In this document: positions 39,102 through 48,228 of the stretch, in pieces
Layout: each line of letters opens with the position of its first letter
Numbering within the stretch: the first letter of the stretch is position 1
Assembly: GCF_009026825.1 (NCBI RefSeq)
Contig: NZ_CP045032.1
Coordinates: forward strand, 992,001 to 1,056,000
Reading direction: 5' to 3'
Origin: Corynebacterium urogenitale
Lineage (GTDB): Bacteria > Actinomycetota > Actinomycetes > Mycobacteriales > Mycobacteriaceae
DNA: 64,000 nt
Notes under the pieces: model-generated
What the model was told of the DNA's origin: nothing
Database searches by the model: none
What the model saw: the letters and a program-made list of their open reading frames with translations, nothing else
Translations under genes and position numbers: made by a program

Positions 39102-40292
39102 ATGGGCATGATTTTTTCCCGCACTGACCTGCCCGGCATCCACGGTGCCACCCGCGACCTCACCGGTCCTAAGGGCTATCACAAGGCCAAGTTGCATCAA
39201 GGCGACATCGCGATTGTCGACGCCCCTGACATGTCTCGCGCCTACGCGCAACGACTGCTCGACCACAAGGTCTCCGCGGTTGTGAACCTCCGCCAGTTCA
39301 CAACCGGGAAGGTTCCCAACTTCGGGCCGCAGATGCTCCTCGACCAAGGTGTCCTCCTGGTCGAGAATGTCGGCGAGGACATGCGCAAGAAGGTGAAGAA
39401 TGGCAAGAAGGGGCGCCTCGAAGACGGCAAGGTCTACTACGGTGACCGCTCCATCGGCGGTGGAGAAATCCTCGATATGGATACCGCGACCGCCCGTTTC
39501 GATGAAGCCAGAGAAGCGCTCGGCGACCATATGGAAGCCCTATCCGGCAACACCTCTGAGTTCATTCGCAGTGAAGCCCCACTGTTGATCGACGGCCTGG
39601 GAATCCCAGACGTAGACGTGGATATGGACGACCGCAAGGTGATGGTTGTCTCCCCGGACCCACAGCTGAAGGAAAAGCTTAAGGAACTGCGCTACTTCCT
39701 GCGGGAGTACGACCCAGTGATCGTTGCGGTGGATGCGGCTGTCGACGATCTCATCGATGCTGGTCATCGTCCTGCCATCATCGTGGGAGATCCAGAGCTG
39801 ATCTCCTCCAACGGCCTGCGATCTGGTGCGGTAGTGGTGCTGCCTGCGGAGCCGGACGGACACGCCAAGGGACTGGAACGTATCCAAGATCTGGGTGTTG
39901 GGGCGATGACTTTCCCTGCTGCGACCGATAATCCGACCGATCTTGCGCTGCTCCTGGCTAATTACCACGGCGCGTCGATGGTCGTGAACCTCGGCCCATC
40001 GATGAGCCTGGACCGCCTCTTTGATGAGGCCGATTCGGAGAACACTCCCTCAGCGTTGCTGTCTCGACTTCGGGTGGGGCCGAAGCTGGTGGATTCCTCG
40101 GCGGTGGCGGAACTATACCGAGTCTCCAAGTCCGGTGGCGGTTGGATTTGGGCGATCCTCGGCGTGCTGGTGGCTTTGGCTGTCATTGTGCTCATCGCTG
40201 GGTTCAGTGGTGACGCTGGCTTTGTGGACAACCTCATCGATTCCTGGAACAACCTCGCGCTGAGCTTCCAGGATATGTTCAAGAGCAACTAG
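39102..40292 (+). CDS. steA: septation protein SteA (thiamin pyrophosphokinase-like fold)
   Basis: 396 residues, orthologue of Rv1697 and corynebacterial SteA. N-terminal two thirds carry a TPK-like catalytic domain fold without the full thiamin site (VIVAVDAAVDDLIDAGHRP, IIVGDPELIS). A single transmembrane helix near residues 345-370 (WIWAILGVLVALAVIVLIAG) is followed by a short tail. SteA and SteB act together in corynebacterial cell separation and septal peptidoglycan hydrolase control. ATG 39102 or 39108. 14 nt to steB. Confidence 0.92.
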   Translation: MGMIFSRTDLPGIHGATRDLTGPKGYHKAKLHQGDIAIVDAPDMSRAYAQRLLDHKVSAVVNLRQFTTGKVPNFGPQMLLDQGVLLVENVGEDMRKKVKNGKKGRLEDGKVYYGDRSIGGGEILDMDTATARFDEAREALGDHMEALSGNTSEFIRSEAPLLIDGLGIPDVDVDMDDRKVMVVSPDPQLKEKLKELRYFLREYDPVIVAVDAAVDDLIDAGHRPAIIVGDPELISSNGLRSGAVVVLPAEPDGHAKGLERIQDLGVGAMTFPAATDNPTDLALLLANYHGASMVVNLGPSMSLDRLFDEADSENTPSALLSRLRVGPKLVDSSAVAELYRVSKSGGGWIWAILGVLVALAVIVLIAGFSGDAGFVDNLIDSWNNLALSFQDMFKSN

Positions 40293-40306
40293 GGGAGGCG
40301 TAGCGC

Positions 40307-41215
40307 ATGAGTAAGGGATCTGCAGGCAAAGTCATCGCCGGCTTAGGTCTTGGCGTTGCGATGGGAACCGCTTTCGGCTTCTACGCCTTGGCTCCGAACG
40401 TGGAGGGCGGACCTGCTGGTGAAGGAGCAGCTTCTCGTCAAGAGCTGCAATCAGAGCGGGATGCGCGCGAAGCCGCCGAGGGTAACATCACCGCTGCTGA
40501 CGCGGTGTTGTCCGATGTTTCAGATGAGGCTGTCCGCGATGAACTCAAGGGATCCAGTGTGGTCTTGTTCGTTACGCCCGACGCCAGCGCGGAGTCGGTT
40601 AAGGATCTTCGTCAACTGATCGACAAAGCGGGAGGGGAAGTCACCGGCGAGGTTGCGCTAACCGCGAACCTGTTGAACGCCGATGGCGGCGACAAGGTGA
40701 AGTCTCTGGCTGCAAACTCCCTGCCATCCGGTGCGAAGTTGGATGAGGATAACCGCAGCCCAGGCATGCACGCAGGGCAGGTGCTCGGTTCGGCGTTGCG
40801 CACCGGCACCAAGGAGGCCAGCGAATCCGACCGTGCCGTGGCTCTCGGCGCATTCGAAAATGGTGACTTCATTAGCTACGAGGGTGAAGCCCCGACAGCT
40901 GCCGACCTCGCGCTCGTGGTGGGCGGTGCCACGGACGAAGACTACGCCACCAGTTTCCTGACGGAGTTTTCCCTCGGCGTTGACAGCACGATGGGCGGCG
41001 CTGTTTTGGCTGGTGATTCGGGTTCTGCAGACAAGGGAACAGCGATCGCGAAACTGCGTCAAAATAAAACCTATGCAGGTGAGGTGACGTCTGTGGACAA
41101 CATCGATACCGTGGCCGGACGCATCACAGCTGTTCGTGCTCTCGCCCAGCAAGCAGATAAAAAGGCTGGCCAGTACGGCTCCGGTGACAATGCCGAAGCC
41201 CCAACCGTTGATTAG
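40307..41215 (+). CDS. steB: SteB / MctB-family membrane-anchored protein
   Basis: 302 residues with an N-terminal membrane anchor (about residues 8-29, VIAGLGLGVAMGTAFGFYAL) and a long extracytoplasmic domain with a coiled-coil-like first part. The family is annotated as copper transporter MctB (Rv1698) in mycobacteria; in C. glutamicum the partner of SteA is SteB and contributes to daughter-cell separation. The operon steA-steB supports the second role here. ATG 40307 with GGGGAGG upstream. Confidence 0.9.
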   Translation: MSKGSAGKVIAGLGLGVAMGTAFGFYALAPNVEGGPAGEGAASRQELQSERDAREAAEGNITAADAVLSDVSDEAVRDELKGSSVVLFVTPDASAESVKDLRQLIDKAGGEVTGEVALTANLLNADGGDKVKSLAANSLPSGAKLDEDNRSPGMHAGQVLGSALRTGTKEASESDRAVALGAFENGDFISYEGEAPTAADLALVVGGATDEDYATSFLTEFSLGVDSTMGGAVLAGDSGSADKGTAIAKLRQNKTYAGEVTSVDNIDTVAGRITAVRALAQQADKKAGQYGSGDNAEAPTVD

Positions 41216-41248
41216 TTTTGCTTGTGGCACATGCATCTCCGGAAGCTG

Positions 41249-41257
41249 TGTTAAGCT
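41249..41257 (+). promoter_or_regulatory. pyrG: extended -10 box of pyrG (TG-n-TAAGCT)
   Basis: TGTTAAGCT forms an extended -10. By the spacing seen at leaderless genes in this window (8 nt), transcription would start near G41266, inside the 5' arm of the following hairpin. Confidence 0.45.
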
Positions 41258-41262
41258 GAAGT

Positions 41263-41294
41263 CCCGTAGGTAAACACCTGCGGGGTTTTATTTT
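41263..41294 (+). terminator. terminator/attenuator 1 in the pyrG leader
   Basis: CCCGTAGGT (41263-41271) pairs with ACCTGCGGG (41276-41284) around a 4-nt loop (one T-G pair), followed by GTTTTATTTT. It would stop transcripts arriving from steA-steB. It is 70 nt upstream of the chosen pyrG start. Confidence 0.88.
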
Positions 41295-41303
41295 GTGGCC
41301 ACG

Positions 41304-41326
41304 AAGGTGCTGCAACAGCACCTTTT
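41304..41326 (+). terminator. second hairpin with short T-run in the pyrG leader
   Basis: AAGGTGCTG / CAGCACCTT is a perfect 9-bp stem with a CAA loop followed by TT. It lies 37 nt before the pyrG TTG start. It could be an attenuator or a translation-control hairpin. Confidence 0.5.
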
Positions 41327-41363
41327 GAGTGGGGACAGGCCCCGCCCTTTGTTGGGAGAGCAT

Positions 41364-43025
41364 TTGTCTGTCAATCGTGCACAGCACACCACTAAGTTCA
41401 TTTTCGTCACGGGCGGTGTCGCATCCTCGCTGGGTAAAGGGCTGACAGCCGCTAGTCTTGGCCAGTTGCTCTCCGCGCGCGGGTTGCGCGTGACGATGCA
41501 GAAACTGGATCCATACCTCAATGTGGACCCAGGAACCATGAACCCGTTTGAGCACGGCGAGGTCTTCGTCACCGAAGATGGCGCTGAAACCGACTTGGAC
41601 TTGGGGCACTACGAGCGTTTCCTCGATCGCAATTTGTCTGCCGCTGGCAATGTCACCACCGGCAAGGTGTACTCCAATGTCATCGCCAAGGAGCGTCGCG
41701 GAGAGTTCCTCGGCAAAACGGTGCAGGTCATCCCACACATCACCGACGAGATTAAGTCCTCCGTGCTTGCGATGGCTGAGCCTGACGCCGATGGAATCAT
41801 TCCAGATGTAGTGATCTCCGAGGTAGGCGGAACAGTCGGTGATATTGAGTCTCAGCCTTTCCTAGAGGCAGCACGACAGGTGCGTCAGGAAGTTGGTCGA
41901 GACAATATCGTCTTTATCCACGTGTCGCTGGTGCCATACCTTGCACCATCGGGTGAGCTGAAGACCAAACCTACTCAGCACTCAGTGGCTGCTCTGCGCA
42001 ACATCGGTATCGTCCCCGATGCTCTGGTGCTTCGCGCCGATCGCGACGTTCCGCAGGCAATGAAAGAGAAGATCGCCCTGATGTGCGATGTGGATGAGGA
42101 AGCTGTTGTGGCATGCCCAGATGCTCCTTCCATCTACGACATCCCGAAGGTCATCCACGGCCAGCATCTCGATACATACGTCATCCGCCGTCTCAACCTT
42201 CCGTTCCGCGACGTCGATTGGACGACATGGGGCCGCCTTCTGGAATCCGTGCATAACCCGAAGGGTGAGGTAGATATCGGCATCGTCGGCAAGTACATCG
42301 ACCTGCCGGATGCGTACCTTTCAGTTGCGGAGGCCGTGCGTGCCGGTGGTTTTGGCCGAGACACGAAGGCCAAGGTGAGGTGGATTGCATCCGGCGACTG
42401 TGAGACGCCAGAAGGTGCCAAGAAAGCATTGGCGGGGTTGGACGGCATTGTCATCCCCGGCGGCTTCGGAATCCGTGGGATCGAAGGCAAGATTGGTGCC
42501 ATCACCTACGCGCGAGAAAATAAGCTTCCGGCGCTTGGTATTTGCCTGGGCTTGCAGTGCGCGGTCATCGAAGCTGCACGCGCCGCAGGTCTGGAAGGGG
42601 CATCCTCCACAGAATTTGATCCAGATGCCGAGGTCCCAGTGATTTCCACGATGGAAGAACAGAAGGCTGCTGTGTCCGGTGAGGCCGATCTCGGCGGCAC
42701 CATGCGTTTGGGTTCCTACCCGGCGAAGCTTGCGGAGGGGTCCCTCGTCGCCGAACTCTATGGCACGACTGATGTCACGGAGCGCCATCGCCACCGTTAC
42801 GAGGTGAATAACGCCTACCGTGAGCGGATTACCGAAGGGTCCGGCCTGCAGTTTTCCGGAACATCTCCGAATGGTGAACTCGTGGAATTCGTCGAATACC
42901 CGAAGGACCAGCATCCGTACTTCGTGGCTACGCAAGCCCACCCGGAGTACAAGTCCCGCCCGACCCGCCCGCACCCGCTGTTCCAGGGCTTGGTCGATGC
43001 CGCCATCGAGCATAAGAATTCTTAA
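41364..43025 (+). CDS. pyrG: CTP synthase
   Basis: Makes CTP from UTP, ATP and glutamine. 553 residues from TTG 41364. N-terminal synthase domain begins [16 protein letters not shown] with the P-loop-like [10 protein letters not shown]; the C-terminal class I glutamine amidotransferase has the catalytic Cys in [10 protein letters not shown] and the His/Glu in [12 protein letters not shown] prefer the TTG because GGGAGAG lies just upstream and protein length then matches corynebacterial PyrG; the GTG at 41295 sits in the T-run of a terminator and adds 23 non-conserved residues. Two hairpins upstream suggest regulation. Confidence 0.96.
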   Translation: MSVNRAQHTTKFIFVTGGVASSLGKGLTAASLGQLLSARGLRVTMQKLDPYLNVDPGTMNPFEHGEVFVTEDGAETDLDLGHYERFLDRNLSAAGNVTTGKVYSNVIAKERRGEFLGKTVQVIPHITDEIKSSVLAMAEPDADGIIPDVVISEVGGTVGDIESQPFLEAARQVRQEVGRDNIVFIHVSLVPYLAPSGELKTKPTQHSVAALRNIGIVPDALVLRADRDVPQAMKEKIALMCDVDEEAVVACPDAPSIYDIPKVIHGQHLDTYVIRRLNLPFRDVDWTTWGRLLESVHNPKGEVDIGIVGKYIDLPDAYLSVAEAVRAGGFGRDTKAKVRWIASGDCETPEGAKKALAGLDGIVIPGGFGIRGIEGKIGAITYARENKLPALGICLGLQCAVIEAARAAGLEGASSTEFDPDAEVPVISTMEEQKAAVSGEADLGGTMRLGSYPAKLAEGSLVAELYGTTDVTERHRHRYEVNNAYRERITEGSGLQFSGTSPNGELVEFVEYPKDQHPYFVATQAHPEYKSRPTRPHPLFQGLVDAAIEHKNS

Positions 43026-43067
43026 GCCTTTCGCCGGCGGGGCGATACAGATGCCGGTGAAGGTCGC

Positions 43068-43073
43068 TAGACT
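43068..43073 (+). promoter_or_regulatory. -10 box TAGACT of the NUDIX gene, probably leaderless
   Basis: TAGACT ends 8 nt before ATG 43082; the intervening CTTAAGCC is not a ribosome-binding site. Confidence 0.5.
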
Positions 43074-43081
43074 CTTAAGCC

Positions 43082-43750
43082 ATGAGCCCTAGCGATCATG
43101 ACTACAGCGTCGAGGAGTCAGAGTTGCTCCTCGACGCACCCATTTTGGCTGTCCGCCGTGACACGATCAGCACCGCCACGGGGCCGGCGAAGCGGGAGAT
43201 CCTCGAGCACTTTAGCTCTGTGGCTATCGCAGCGATTCAGGACAACAAAGTCTTAATGGTGCGGCAATACCGCCATGGTGTCGGTCGCTACTTGTGGGAG
43301 CTTCCTGCAGGACTGCTGGATATGGTCGATGAGCAACCCCTGGCTGCCGCTCAACGCGAACTCGCCGAGGAGGCAGGACTGCAGGCGAAGACATGGCATC
43401 TCCTCGGAGATGTCGTTACTTCGCCAGGGTTCGCGGAGGAGATGTGCCGCATGTATAAAGCCACGGATCTTACAGACGATCTCACCGGCGTGGAGATCCC
43501 AGAAGCCGAGGGCGAAGAAGCGGACATGGTGACCCAATGGGTGAGTATCCCCGAAGCTGTCGAGTGGGTACAGACCGGCAAGGTTGAAAACAGCATTGCC
43601 GTGGCGGCTATCCTGCACCTCGCCGCGGGTACGGAACGCTCCATCGACGAGCCGTACAATTACCACTCTTCCCTCGCAGCTCGACGTGCCCACTTAGGTG
43701 AGCCAGGGGATGACATGAAATTTCTTCGAGAAGGTGCGCCACATACCTAA
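43082..43750 (+). CDS. NUDIX hydrolase, ADP-ribose pyrophosphatase type
   Basis: 222 residues. The Nudix box is complete: GLLDMVDEQPLAAAQRELAEEAGL fits GX5EX7REUXEEXGU in spacing apart from Asp in the first acidic position region. The order (LWELPAG before the box, VTSPGFAEE after it) is that of ADP-ribose pyrophosphatases; Rv1700 in the same place hydrolyses ADP-ribose. A leaderless promoter seems to precede it. Confidence 0.92.
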   Translation: MSPSDHDYSVEESELLLDAPILAVRRDTISTATGPAKREILEHFSSVAIAAIQDNKVLMVRQYRHGVGRYLWELPAGLLDMVDEQPLAAAQRELAEEAGLQAKTWHLLGDVVTSPGFAEEMCRMYKATDLTDDLTGVEIPEAEGEEADMVTQWVSIPEAVEWVQTGKVENSIAVAAILHLAAGTERSIDEPYNYHSSLAARRAHLGEPGDDMKFLREGAPHT

Positions 43751-43797
43751 ACAATGGACACCAGACTGAGATCACGAACGCCAGGCTTGAACTACGA

Positions 43798-44697
43798 ATG
43801 CCACACTTAGACAACGAATGGCTGGCGCACCGGTGGTTCCGTCACTTGCGGACTGAGCGCGACCTTTCCCCACACACCCTCAGCAACTATCGCCGTGACG
43901 TCGAAAAGTACTTGGAATGGTTAGGGGACAAGGAACTCCGGCAGGTCACCACGGGAGACATTGAGGACTTCCTCGTTTACCTGCGTGGAGAGCACAAGAT
44001 GGCCGCAAGCTCAGCGGCGAGAATGCTCGCCAGCATTCGCGGACTGCATAGCTTCGGCGTGCAGGAGCGCCTGCTGGAAAGCGATGTGGCGGCCAGCGTT
44101 CCCGTCCCTTCTCGCGGTGCGAGCATTCCGAAGGCGTTGACTATCGACGAGGTCGCGGCGCTCATTGAGGCATGCCCGAATGGTGAGGCTACCGGCCCAC
44201 TGCAGCTACGCGATAGGGCTTTGGTGGAAATGTTGTACTCCACGGGTGCGCGTATCACCGAGCTCTTAGAGCTGGATGTGGACGACCTTGATACGAAGAA
44301 TCAGCTGGTTCTCGTGCGTGGCAAGGGTGGTAAAGAACGCATCGTGCCTCTGGGAATACCAGCCCTCGAGGCACTATCGCAGTATCTGGTCCGCGCGCGA
44401 ACATCGCTGAATAAGAAGGGGAGTCCAGCCTTATTCCTTAACCAACGCGGAGGGCGCATGGGGCGCCAGAGTGGTTACAAGGTGGTTTCGGAAGCCGCGG
44501 AGCGTGCAGGGCTGGGCGCTGTATCGCCGCACAGTCTGCGTCACAGTTTTGCGACGCACCTGCTGGAAGGCGGTGCGGACGTCCGCGTGGTGCAGGAGCT
44601 TCTAGGTCATGCCAGTGTCGCGACCACGCAGATCTACACGAAAGTCACCCCTGAGCACTTGCGGGAGATGTGGCAGACCAGCCACCCGCGAGCGTAG
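43798..44697 (+). CDS. xerD: site-specific tyrosine recombinase XerD
   Basis: 299 residues. With XerC it resolves chromosome dimers at dif. SAM-like N-terminal core-binding domain (about 5-95) and catalytic domain with Arg152 (GARITELLEL), the Lys in GKGGKER, HSLRHSFATH (His-x-x-Arg), GHASVATTQ and the nucleophile Tyr280. All catalytic residues are present. Location between a NUDIX gene and the parA-like gene matches the chromosomal xerD of actinobacteria, so it is not a phage integrase. Confidence 0.95.
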   Translation: MPHLDNEWLAHRWFRHLRTERDLSPHTLSNYRRDVEKYLEWLGDKELRQVTTGDIEDFLVYLRGEHKMAASSAARMLASIRGLHSFGVQERLLESDVAASVPVPSRGASIPKALTIDEVAALIEACPNGEATGPLQLRDRALVEMLYSTGARITELLELDVDDLDTKNQLVLVRGKGGKERIVPLGIPALEALSQYLVRARTSLNKKGSPALFLNQRGGRMGRQSGYKVVSEAAERAGLGAVSPHSLRHSFATHLLEGGADVRVVQELLGHASVATTQIYTKVTPEHLREMWQTSHPRA

Positions 44698-44804
44698 GCT
44701 GCTAATCTGGAACGTGTAATTTGCTCCAGTGCTTCTGCAAAATTGCGGATCGAAGTGCTGTGAGCTGTGAGTTTATAGGAATAGACAAGGGAAAGGGCTT
44801 GACA

Positions 44805-45686
44805 GTGTCCAGATCTGACGCGTTGTTCGAAAAGCCCGAGCAGAAGATTGGCCTCACCGGCCGTCCGTTGCGGGAACTCCCGGATCCACAACCGCTGGAT
44901 TCCCACGGCCCCGCCACGATCATCTCCATGTGTAACCAGAAGGGCGGTGTGGGTAAGACCACCTCCACCATTAACCTTGGCGCCTCCCTGGCGGCCTTCG
45001 GCCGTAAGGTGCTTCTGGTGGATCTCGACCCCCAAGGCGCTTTGTCCGCAGGGCTGGGGATCAGTCACGAAGAGCTCGATGTGACTGTTTACAACCTGCT
45101 GGTGGATAACTCCTACTCAATTCTGGACGCACTCCATTCCTCGCCCGTGGAAAACCTCGACGTCGTTCCGGCGAACATTGATCTGTCTGCAGCTGAGATC
45201 CAATTGGTCAACGAGGTTGGCCGTGAGCAGGCACTGGCGCGAGCGCTGCGCCCAGTGATGCGGGACTACGACGTCATCATTATCGACTGCCAGCCTTCGC
45301 TCGGTCTGCTCACGGTCAATGCGCTCAGCTGTTCTGACTCGGTCATCATCCCCGTGGAATCTGAATACTTTTCGCTCCGTGGTCTGGCTCTCCTGATGGA
45401 CACCGTAGACAAGGTACGCGATCGTTTGAACTTCAAGCTCGAGGTGCTGGGCATTCTTGTGACCATGTTCGACCGCCGCACCTTGCACGCGCGGGAGGTC
45501 ATGGAGCGGCTTGTGGAAGCATTCGGCGACAAGGTTTTCGACTCTGTCATTACCCGTACCGTGCGTTTCCCCGAGACCTCGGTGGCAGGCGAGCCGATCA
45601 ATACTTGGGCGCCAAGTTCCTCCGGTGCTGTTCAGTATGAAAACCTTGCGAAGGAAGTCATCGAAAGGGTCGCTCAGCTGCCGTGA
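44805..45686 (+). CDS. ParA/Soj-family ATPase linked to ScpAB
   Basis: 293 residues from GTG 44805, which has GAAAGGG 7 nt upstream; the frame is open back to 44721 but lacks a ribosome-binding site there. Deviant Walker A KGGVGKTT with K46, then VDLDPQGALSAG and IIIDCQPSLGLLTVN. It is the Rv1708-like ParA that precedes scpA-scpB, distinct from the ParA next to parB at the origin. A role in chromosome positioning with the ScpAB-SMC condensin is inferred from context. GTGA overlap with scpA. Confidence 0.93.
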   Translation: MSRSDALFEKPEQKIGLTGRPLRELPDPQPLDSHGPATIISMCNQKGGVGKTTSTINLGASLAAFGRKVLLVDLDPQGALSAGLGISHEELDVTVYNLLVDNSYSILDALHSSPVENLDVVPANIDLSAAEIQLVNEVGREQALARALRPVMRDYDVIIIDCQPSLGLLTVNALSCSDSVIIPVESEYFSLRGLALLMDTVDKVRDRLNFKLEVLGILVTMFDRRTLHAREVMERLVEAFGDKVFDSVITRTVRFPETSVAGEPINTWAPSSSGAVQYENLAKEVIERVAQLP

Positions 45687-46516
45687 CGGAGTATTCCAGC
45701 GCCCCGACAGGTGATGACCCCAATCAGCCGGAGATCACCGGATTTCGGGTTGCCCTGGCGAATTTCGACGGTCCCTTCGACCTGCTGCTGCAACTCATCC
45801 ACTCCCGGAAGATGGATATCACGGAGGTAGCACTAGCGACCGTCACCGATGAGTTCATTGCCTATACTCGTGGCCTGTCTAGTTCCGCGGAAGACCTTGA
45901 TGAGGTCACTGAATTCCTCGTCGTGGCTTCCACTCTGTTGGACCTCAAGGCGGCACGCCTGGTGCCTCGAGGCGAGGTCGAGGACGAGGAAGATCTAGCA
46001 CTTCTGGAATCCCGCGATCTTCTCTTCGCGCGTCTACTTCAATACAAGGCGTACAAGGGCGTTGCCGATATCTTCGCGTCATGGCAACGTGACGCAGCAC
46101 GCCGTTTCCCCGCGTCCCTTTCTTTGGAGGATCATCACGCGAACCTTCTGCCCCCGGTCAAGCTTGGGCACACGCCCGAGAGCTTCGCTGAGATGGCTGC
46201 CGCGGTATTCCGTCCGCGTCCCACGGGTGTGGACACGGGGCATATTCACACGGTTGCCGTGTCCGTCCCGGAACAGGCTGGTCACATTCTCACAACCCTG
46301 AAGATCGCGGGGGAGAACCATTGGGTGAGCTTTGCGAGTCTCATTGCAGACTGTGAGATTTCCATGACAGTTGTCGGCCGATTCCTCGCACTCTTGGAGC
46401 TGTATAAGGCACGCGCAATTGGTATCGAGCAGCCGGAACCTCTGGAGGACATGTCCGTCGCCTGGACTGGACTGGATGTGGATCCCGCGGTTGTCGCAGC
46501 CTCCAACTGGTCATAG
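45683..46516 (+). CDS. scpA: segregation and condensation protein A
   Basis: 277 residues. The kleisin subunit of the bacterial SMC condensin. Typical N-terminal FDGPFDLLLQLIHSRKMDI and the ESRDLLFARLLQYKAYK helix; the C-terminal winged helix contains RFLALLELYKARAI. Start GTG 45683 overlaps the parA stop. Confidence 0.95.
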   Translation: MTEYSSAPTGDDPNQPEITGFRVALANFDGPFDLLLQLIHSRKMDITEVALATVTDEFIAYTRGLSSSAEDLDEVTEFLVVASTLLDLKAARLVPRGEVEDEEDLALLESRDLLFARLLQYKAYKGVADIFASWQRDAARRFPASLSLEDHHANLLPPVKLGHTPESFAEMAAAVFRPRPTGVDTGHIHTVAVSVPEQAGHILTTLKIAGENHWVSFASLIADCEISMTVVGRFLALLELYKARAIGIEQPEPLEDMSVAWTGLDVDPAVVAASNWS

Positions 46517-46584
46517 ATCCCGCTTTCGTGACTTTCTTGTCGATGAGTTCGCTGCCGAGGACAGATTCTGAAAGGACCCGCCCC

Positions 46585-47175
46585 ATGACTGAGATTTCCG
46601 AACGAGATTCCCAGCATCCCCAAGCCCTTCCCGTGGTCAGCGTGTTGCGTAGCCGCATTGAATCTCTGCTGCTCATCAGCGATGAACCGATCCATGTTGA
46701 GGATCTGGCGCGCGTTCTCAGCACTGAGGAGGAGGCCATCTCCGTCGATGTGGTCCGCGCTGTGCTCAGCGAGATTGCCGATGAGTTCGATGCCAGAGGC
46801 TCCGGCTTCGAACTGCGCGAACTCCATGACGCGTGGCGTCTCTACACACGGCGGAGTAACTCGGACATTGTGGAGTCCAAACTGCTCGACGGCACGCAGC
46901 AAAAGCTGTCCCGGGCTGCGTTGGAAACTTTGGCAGTTATTGCTTATCGCCAGCCGTGCACGCGTGCGCAGGTGGCAGCAGTGCGCGGTGTGAACTGCGA
47001 TGGCGTGATCCGTACCTTGACCCTGCGCGGGTTGATTGCGGAGACGGGTGAAAGCGCCGGGGCTCACCTGTATTCCACCACCGACCTCTTCCTCGAGCAG
47101 CTGGGGATGGAGTCACTGGCTGATTTACCGGAGCTTGCACCGCTGCTTCCTGACGTCGACGATATCGACGATTAA
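46585..47175 (+). CDS. scpB: segregation and condensation protein B
   Basis: 196 residues, two winged-helix domains that dimerise on the ScpA linker. Conserved ESLLLISDEPIHVEDLA, LSRAALETLAVIAYRQP and VRGVNCDGVIRTLTLRGLI are visible. ATG 46585 has AAAGGA 8 nt upstream; an earlier ATG at 46528 lacks one. Acidic C-terminal tail ending in DVDDIDD. Confidence 0.95.
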   Translation: MTEISERDSQHPQALPVVSVLRSRIESLLLISDEPIHVEDLARVLSTEEEAISVDVVRAVLSEIADEFDARGSGFELRELHDAWRLYTRRSNSDIVESKLLDGTQQKLSRAALETLAVIAYRQPCTRAQVAAVRGVNCDGVIRTLTLRGLIAETGESAGAHLYSTTDLFLEQLGMESLADLPELAPLLPDVDDIDD

Positions 47176-47297
47176 GCAGGGCACAGCCGTAACTCGACTG
47201 TGGGGCTAGGCGACAAGATTGCCGAGGCGAAACAATGGCATCACCACTGCTAGACTGCACAGTGAACCAAAAACCCTTCCATCGTGAGGACACATAG

Positions 47298-48170
47298 ATG
47301 AACACCCCCGCTCGCCGCGACGGCACACCGGAACAGCCCGCTAAAACCTCGGACATCTACATCTCTAAGGCAAAGCCGGCAAAGCGCCAGCACCTGACGG
47401 AAAACCAGAAAGAGCAGGCCCTGCGGGGTGGCGGCAACGAGAAGGTGCGTCTGCAAAAGGTTCTTGCTGCCGCCGGTGTGGCTAGCCGCCGCATGAGCGA
47501 GAAACTCATCGCCGCCGGCCGCGTGGAAGTCAATGGAAAAGTTGTCCAGCAAATGGGCGTGAGGATCGACCCGAACACGGACATTGTTCGAGTCGATGGC
47601 ACCCGTGTTCAGGTCAATGATGAAGCCGCGTACTTCATCCTCAACAAACCCCGTGGCGTCCATTCGACAATGAAGGACGAGCTTGGCCGTCCGTGCGTCG
47701 GCGAGCTGGTGGACATCACCCTCAAGCAGGGCCAAGGCCTCTTCCACGTCGGGCGCCTCGACGCCGACACTGAAGGACTATTGCTGCTCACCAACGACGG
47801 TGAGCTGGCAAACCGGCTGATGCACCCGAAGTACGGCATCTCCAAGACCTATATGGCAACCGTCCTGGGCGAGGTGGGTCGCGGAATCATCCGCGATCTC
47901 AAGGAAGGCGTGGACCTCGATGATGGTATCGCGCGCGCCGACAACGTGCAGATCGTGGACGTGTGGCAGGGTAAATCCCTGTTGAAGATCGAGCTGCACG
48001 AAGGTCGCAAGCACATCGTTCGTCGCATGCTCAAGGAACTCGGCTACCCAGTGCAGGCCCTCGTGCGCACGAAGATTCACACAGTCCAGCTCGGCGAGCA
48101 AAAGCCCGGCACAGTCCGTGCTCTCAACCGTTCTGAGCTGACCAGTTTGTACAAGGCCGTGGGGCTGTAA
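47298..48170 (+). CDS. rluB: 23S/16S rRNA pseudouridine synthase, RluB/RsuA family
   Basis: 290 residues: a basic N-terminal extension (1-48), an S4 domain (about 50-105, VRLQKVLAAAGVASRRMSE) and the pseudouridine synthase domain with catalytic Asp in GRLDADTEGLLLLTNDG, followed by HEGRKHIVRRML. RluB modifies U2605 of 23S rRNA in E. coli; substrate here inferred. ATG 47298 preceded by GAGGAC. Confidence 0.93.
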   Translation: MNTPARRDGTPEQPAKTSDIYISKAKPAKRQHLTENQKEQALRGGGNEKVRLQKVLAAAGVASRRMSEKLIAAGRVEVNGKVVQQMGVRIDPNTDIVRVDGTRVQVNDEAAYFILNKPRGVHSTMKDELGRPCVGELVDITLKQGQGLFHVGRLDADTEGLLLLTNDGELANRLMHPKYGISKTYMATVLGEVGRGIIRDLKEGVDLDDGIARADNVQIVDVWQGKSLLKIELHEGRKHIVRRMLKELGYPVQALVRTKIHTVQLGEQKPGTVRALNRSELTSLYKAVGL

Positions 48171-48228
48171 CAGCGCCACTTATGACCCAAGCCTCTAACG
48201 AATCCCCTAGAAAGGCACTAACAAGGTT

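Noticed and set aside
43798-44697. Tyrosine recombinase as phage integrase of a mobile element
   Set aside because: Conserved chromosomal neighbours and XerD-like sequence show it is the housekeeping recombinase.
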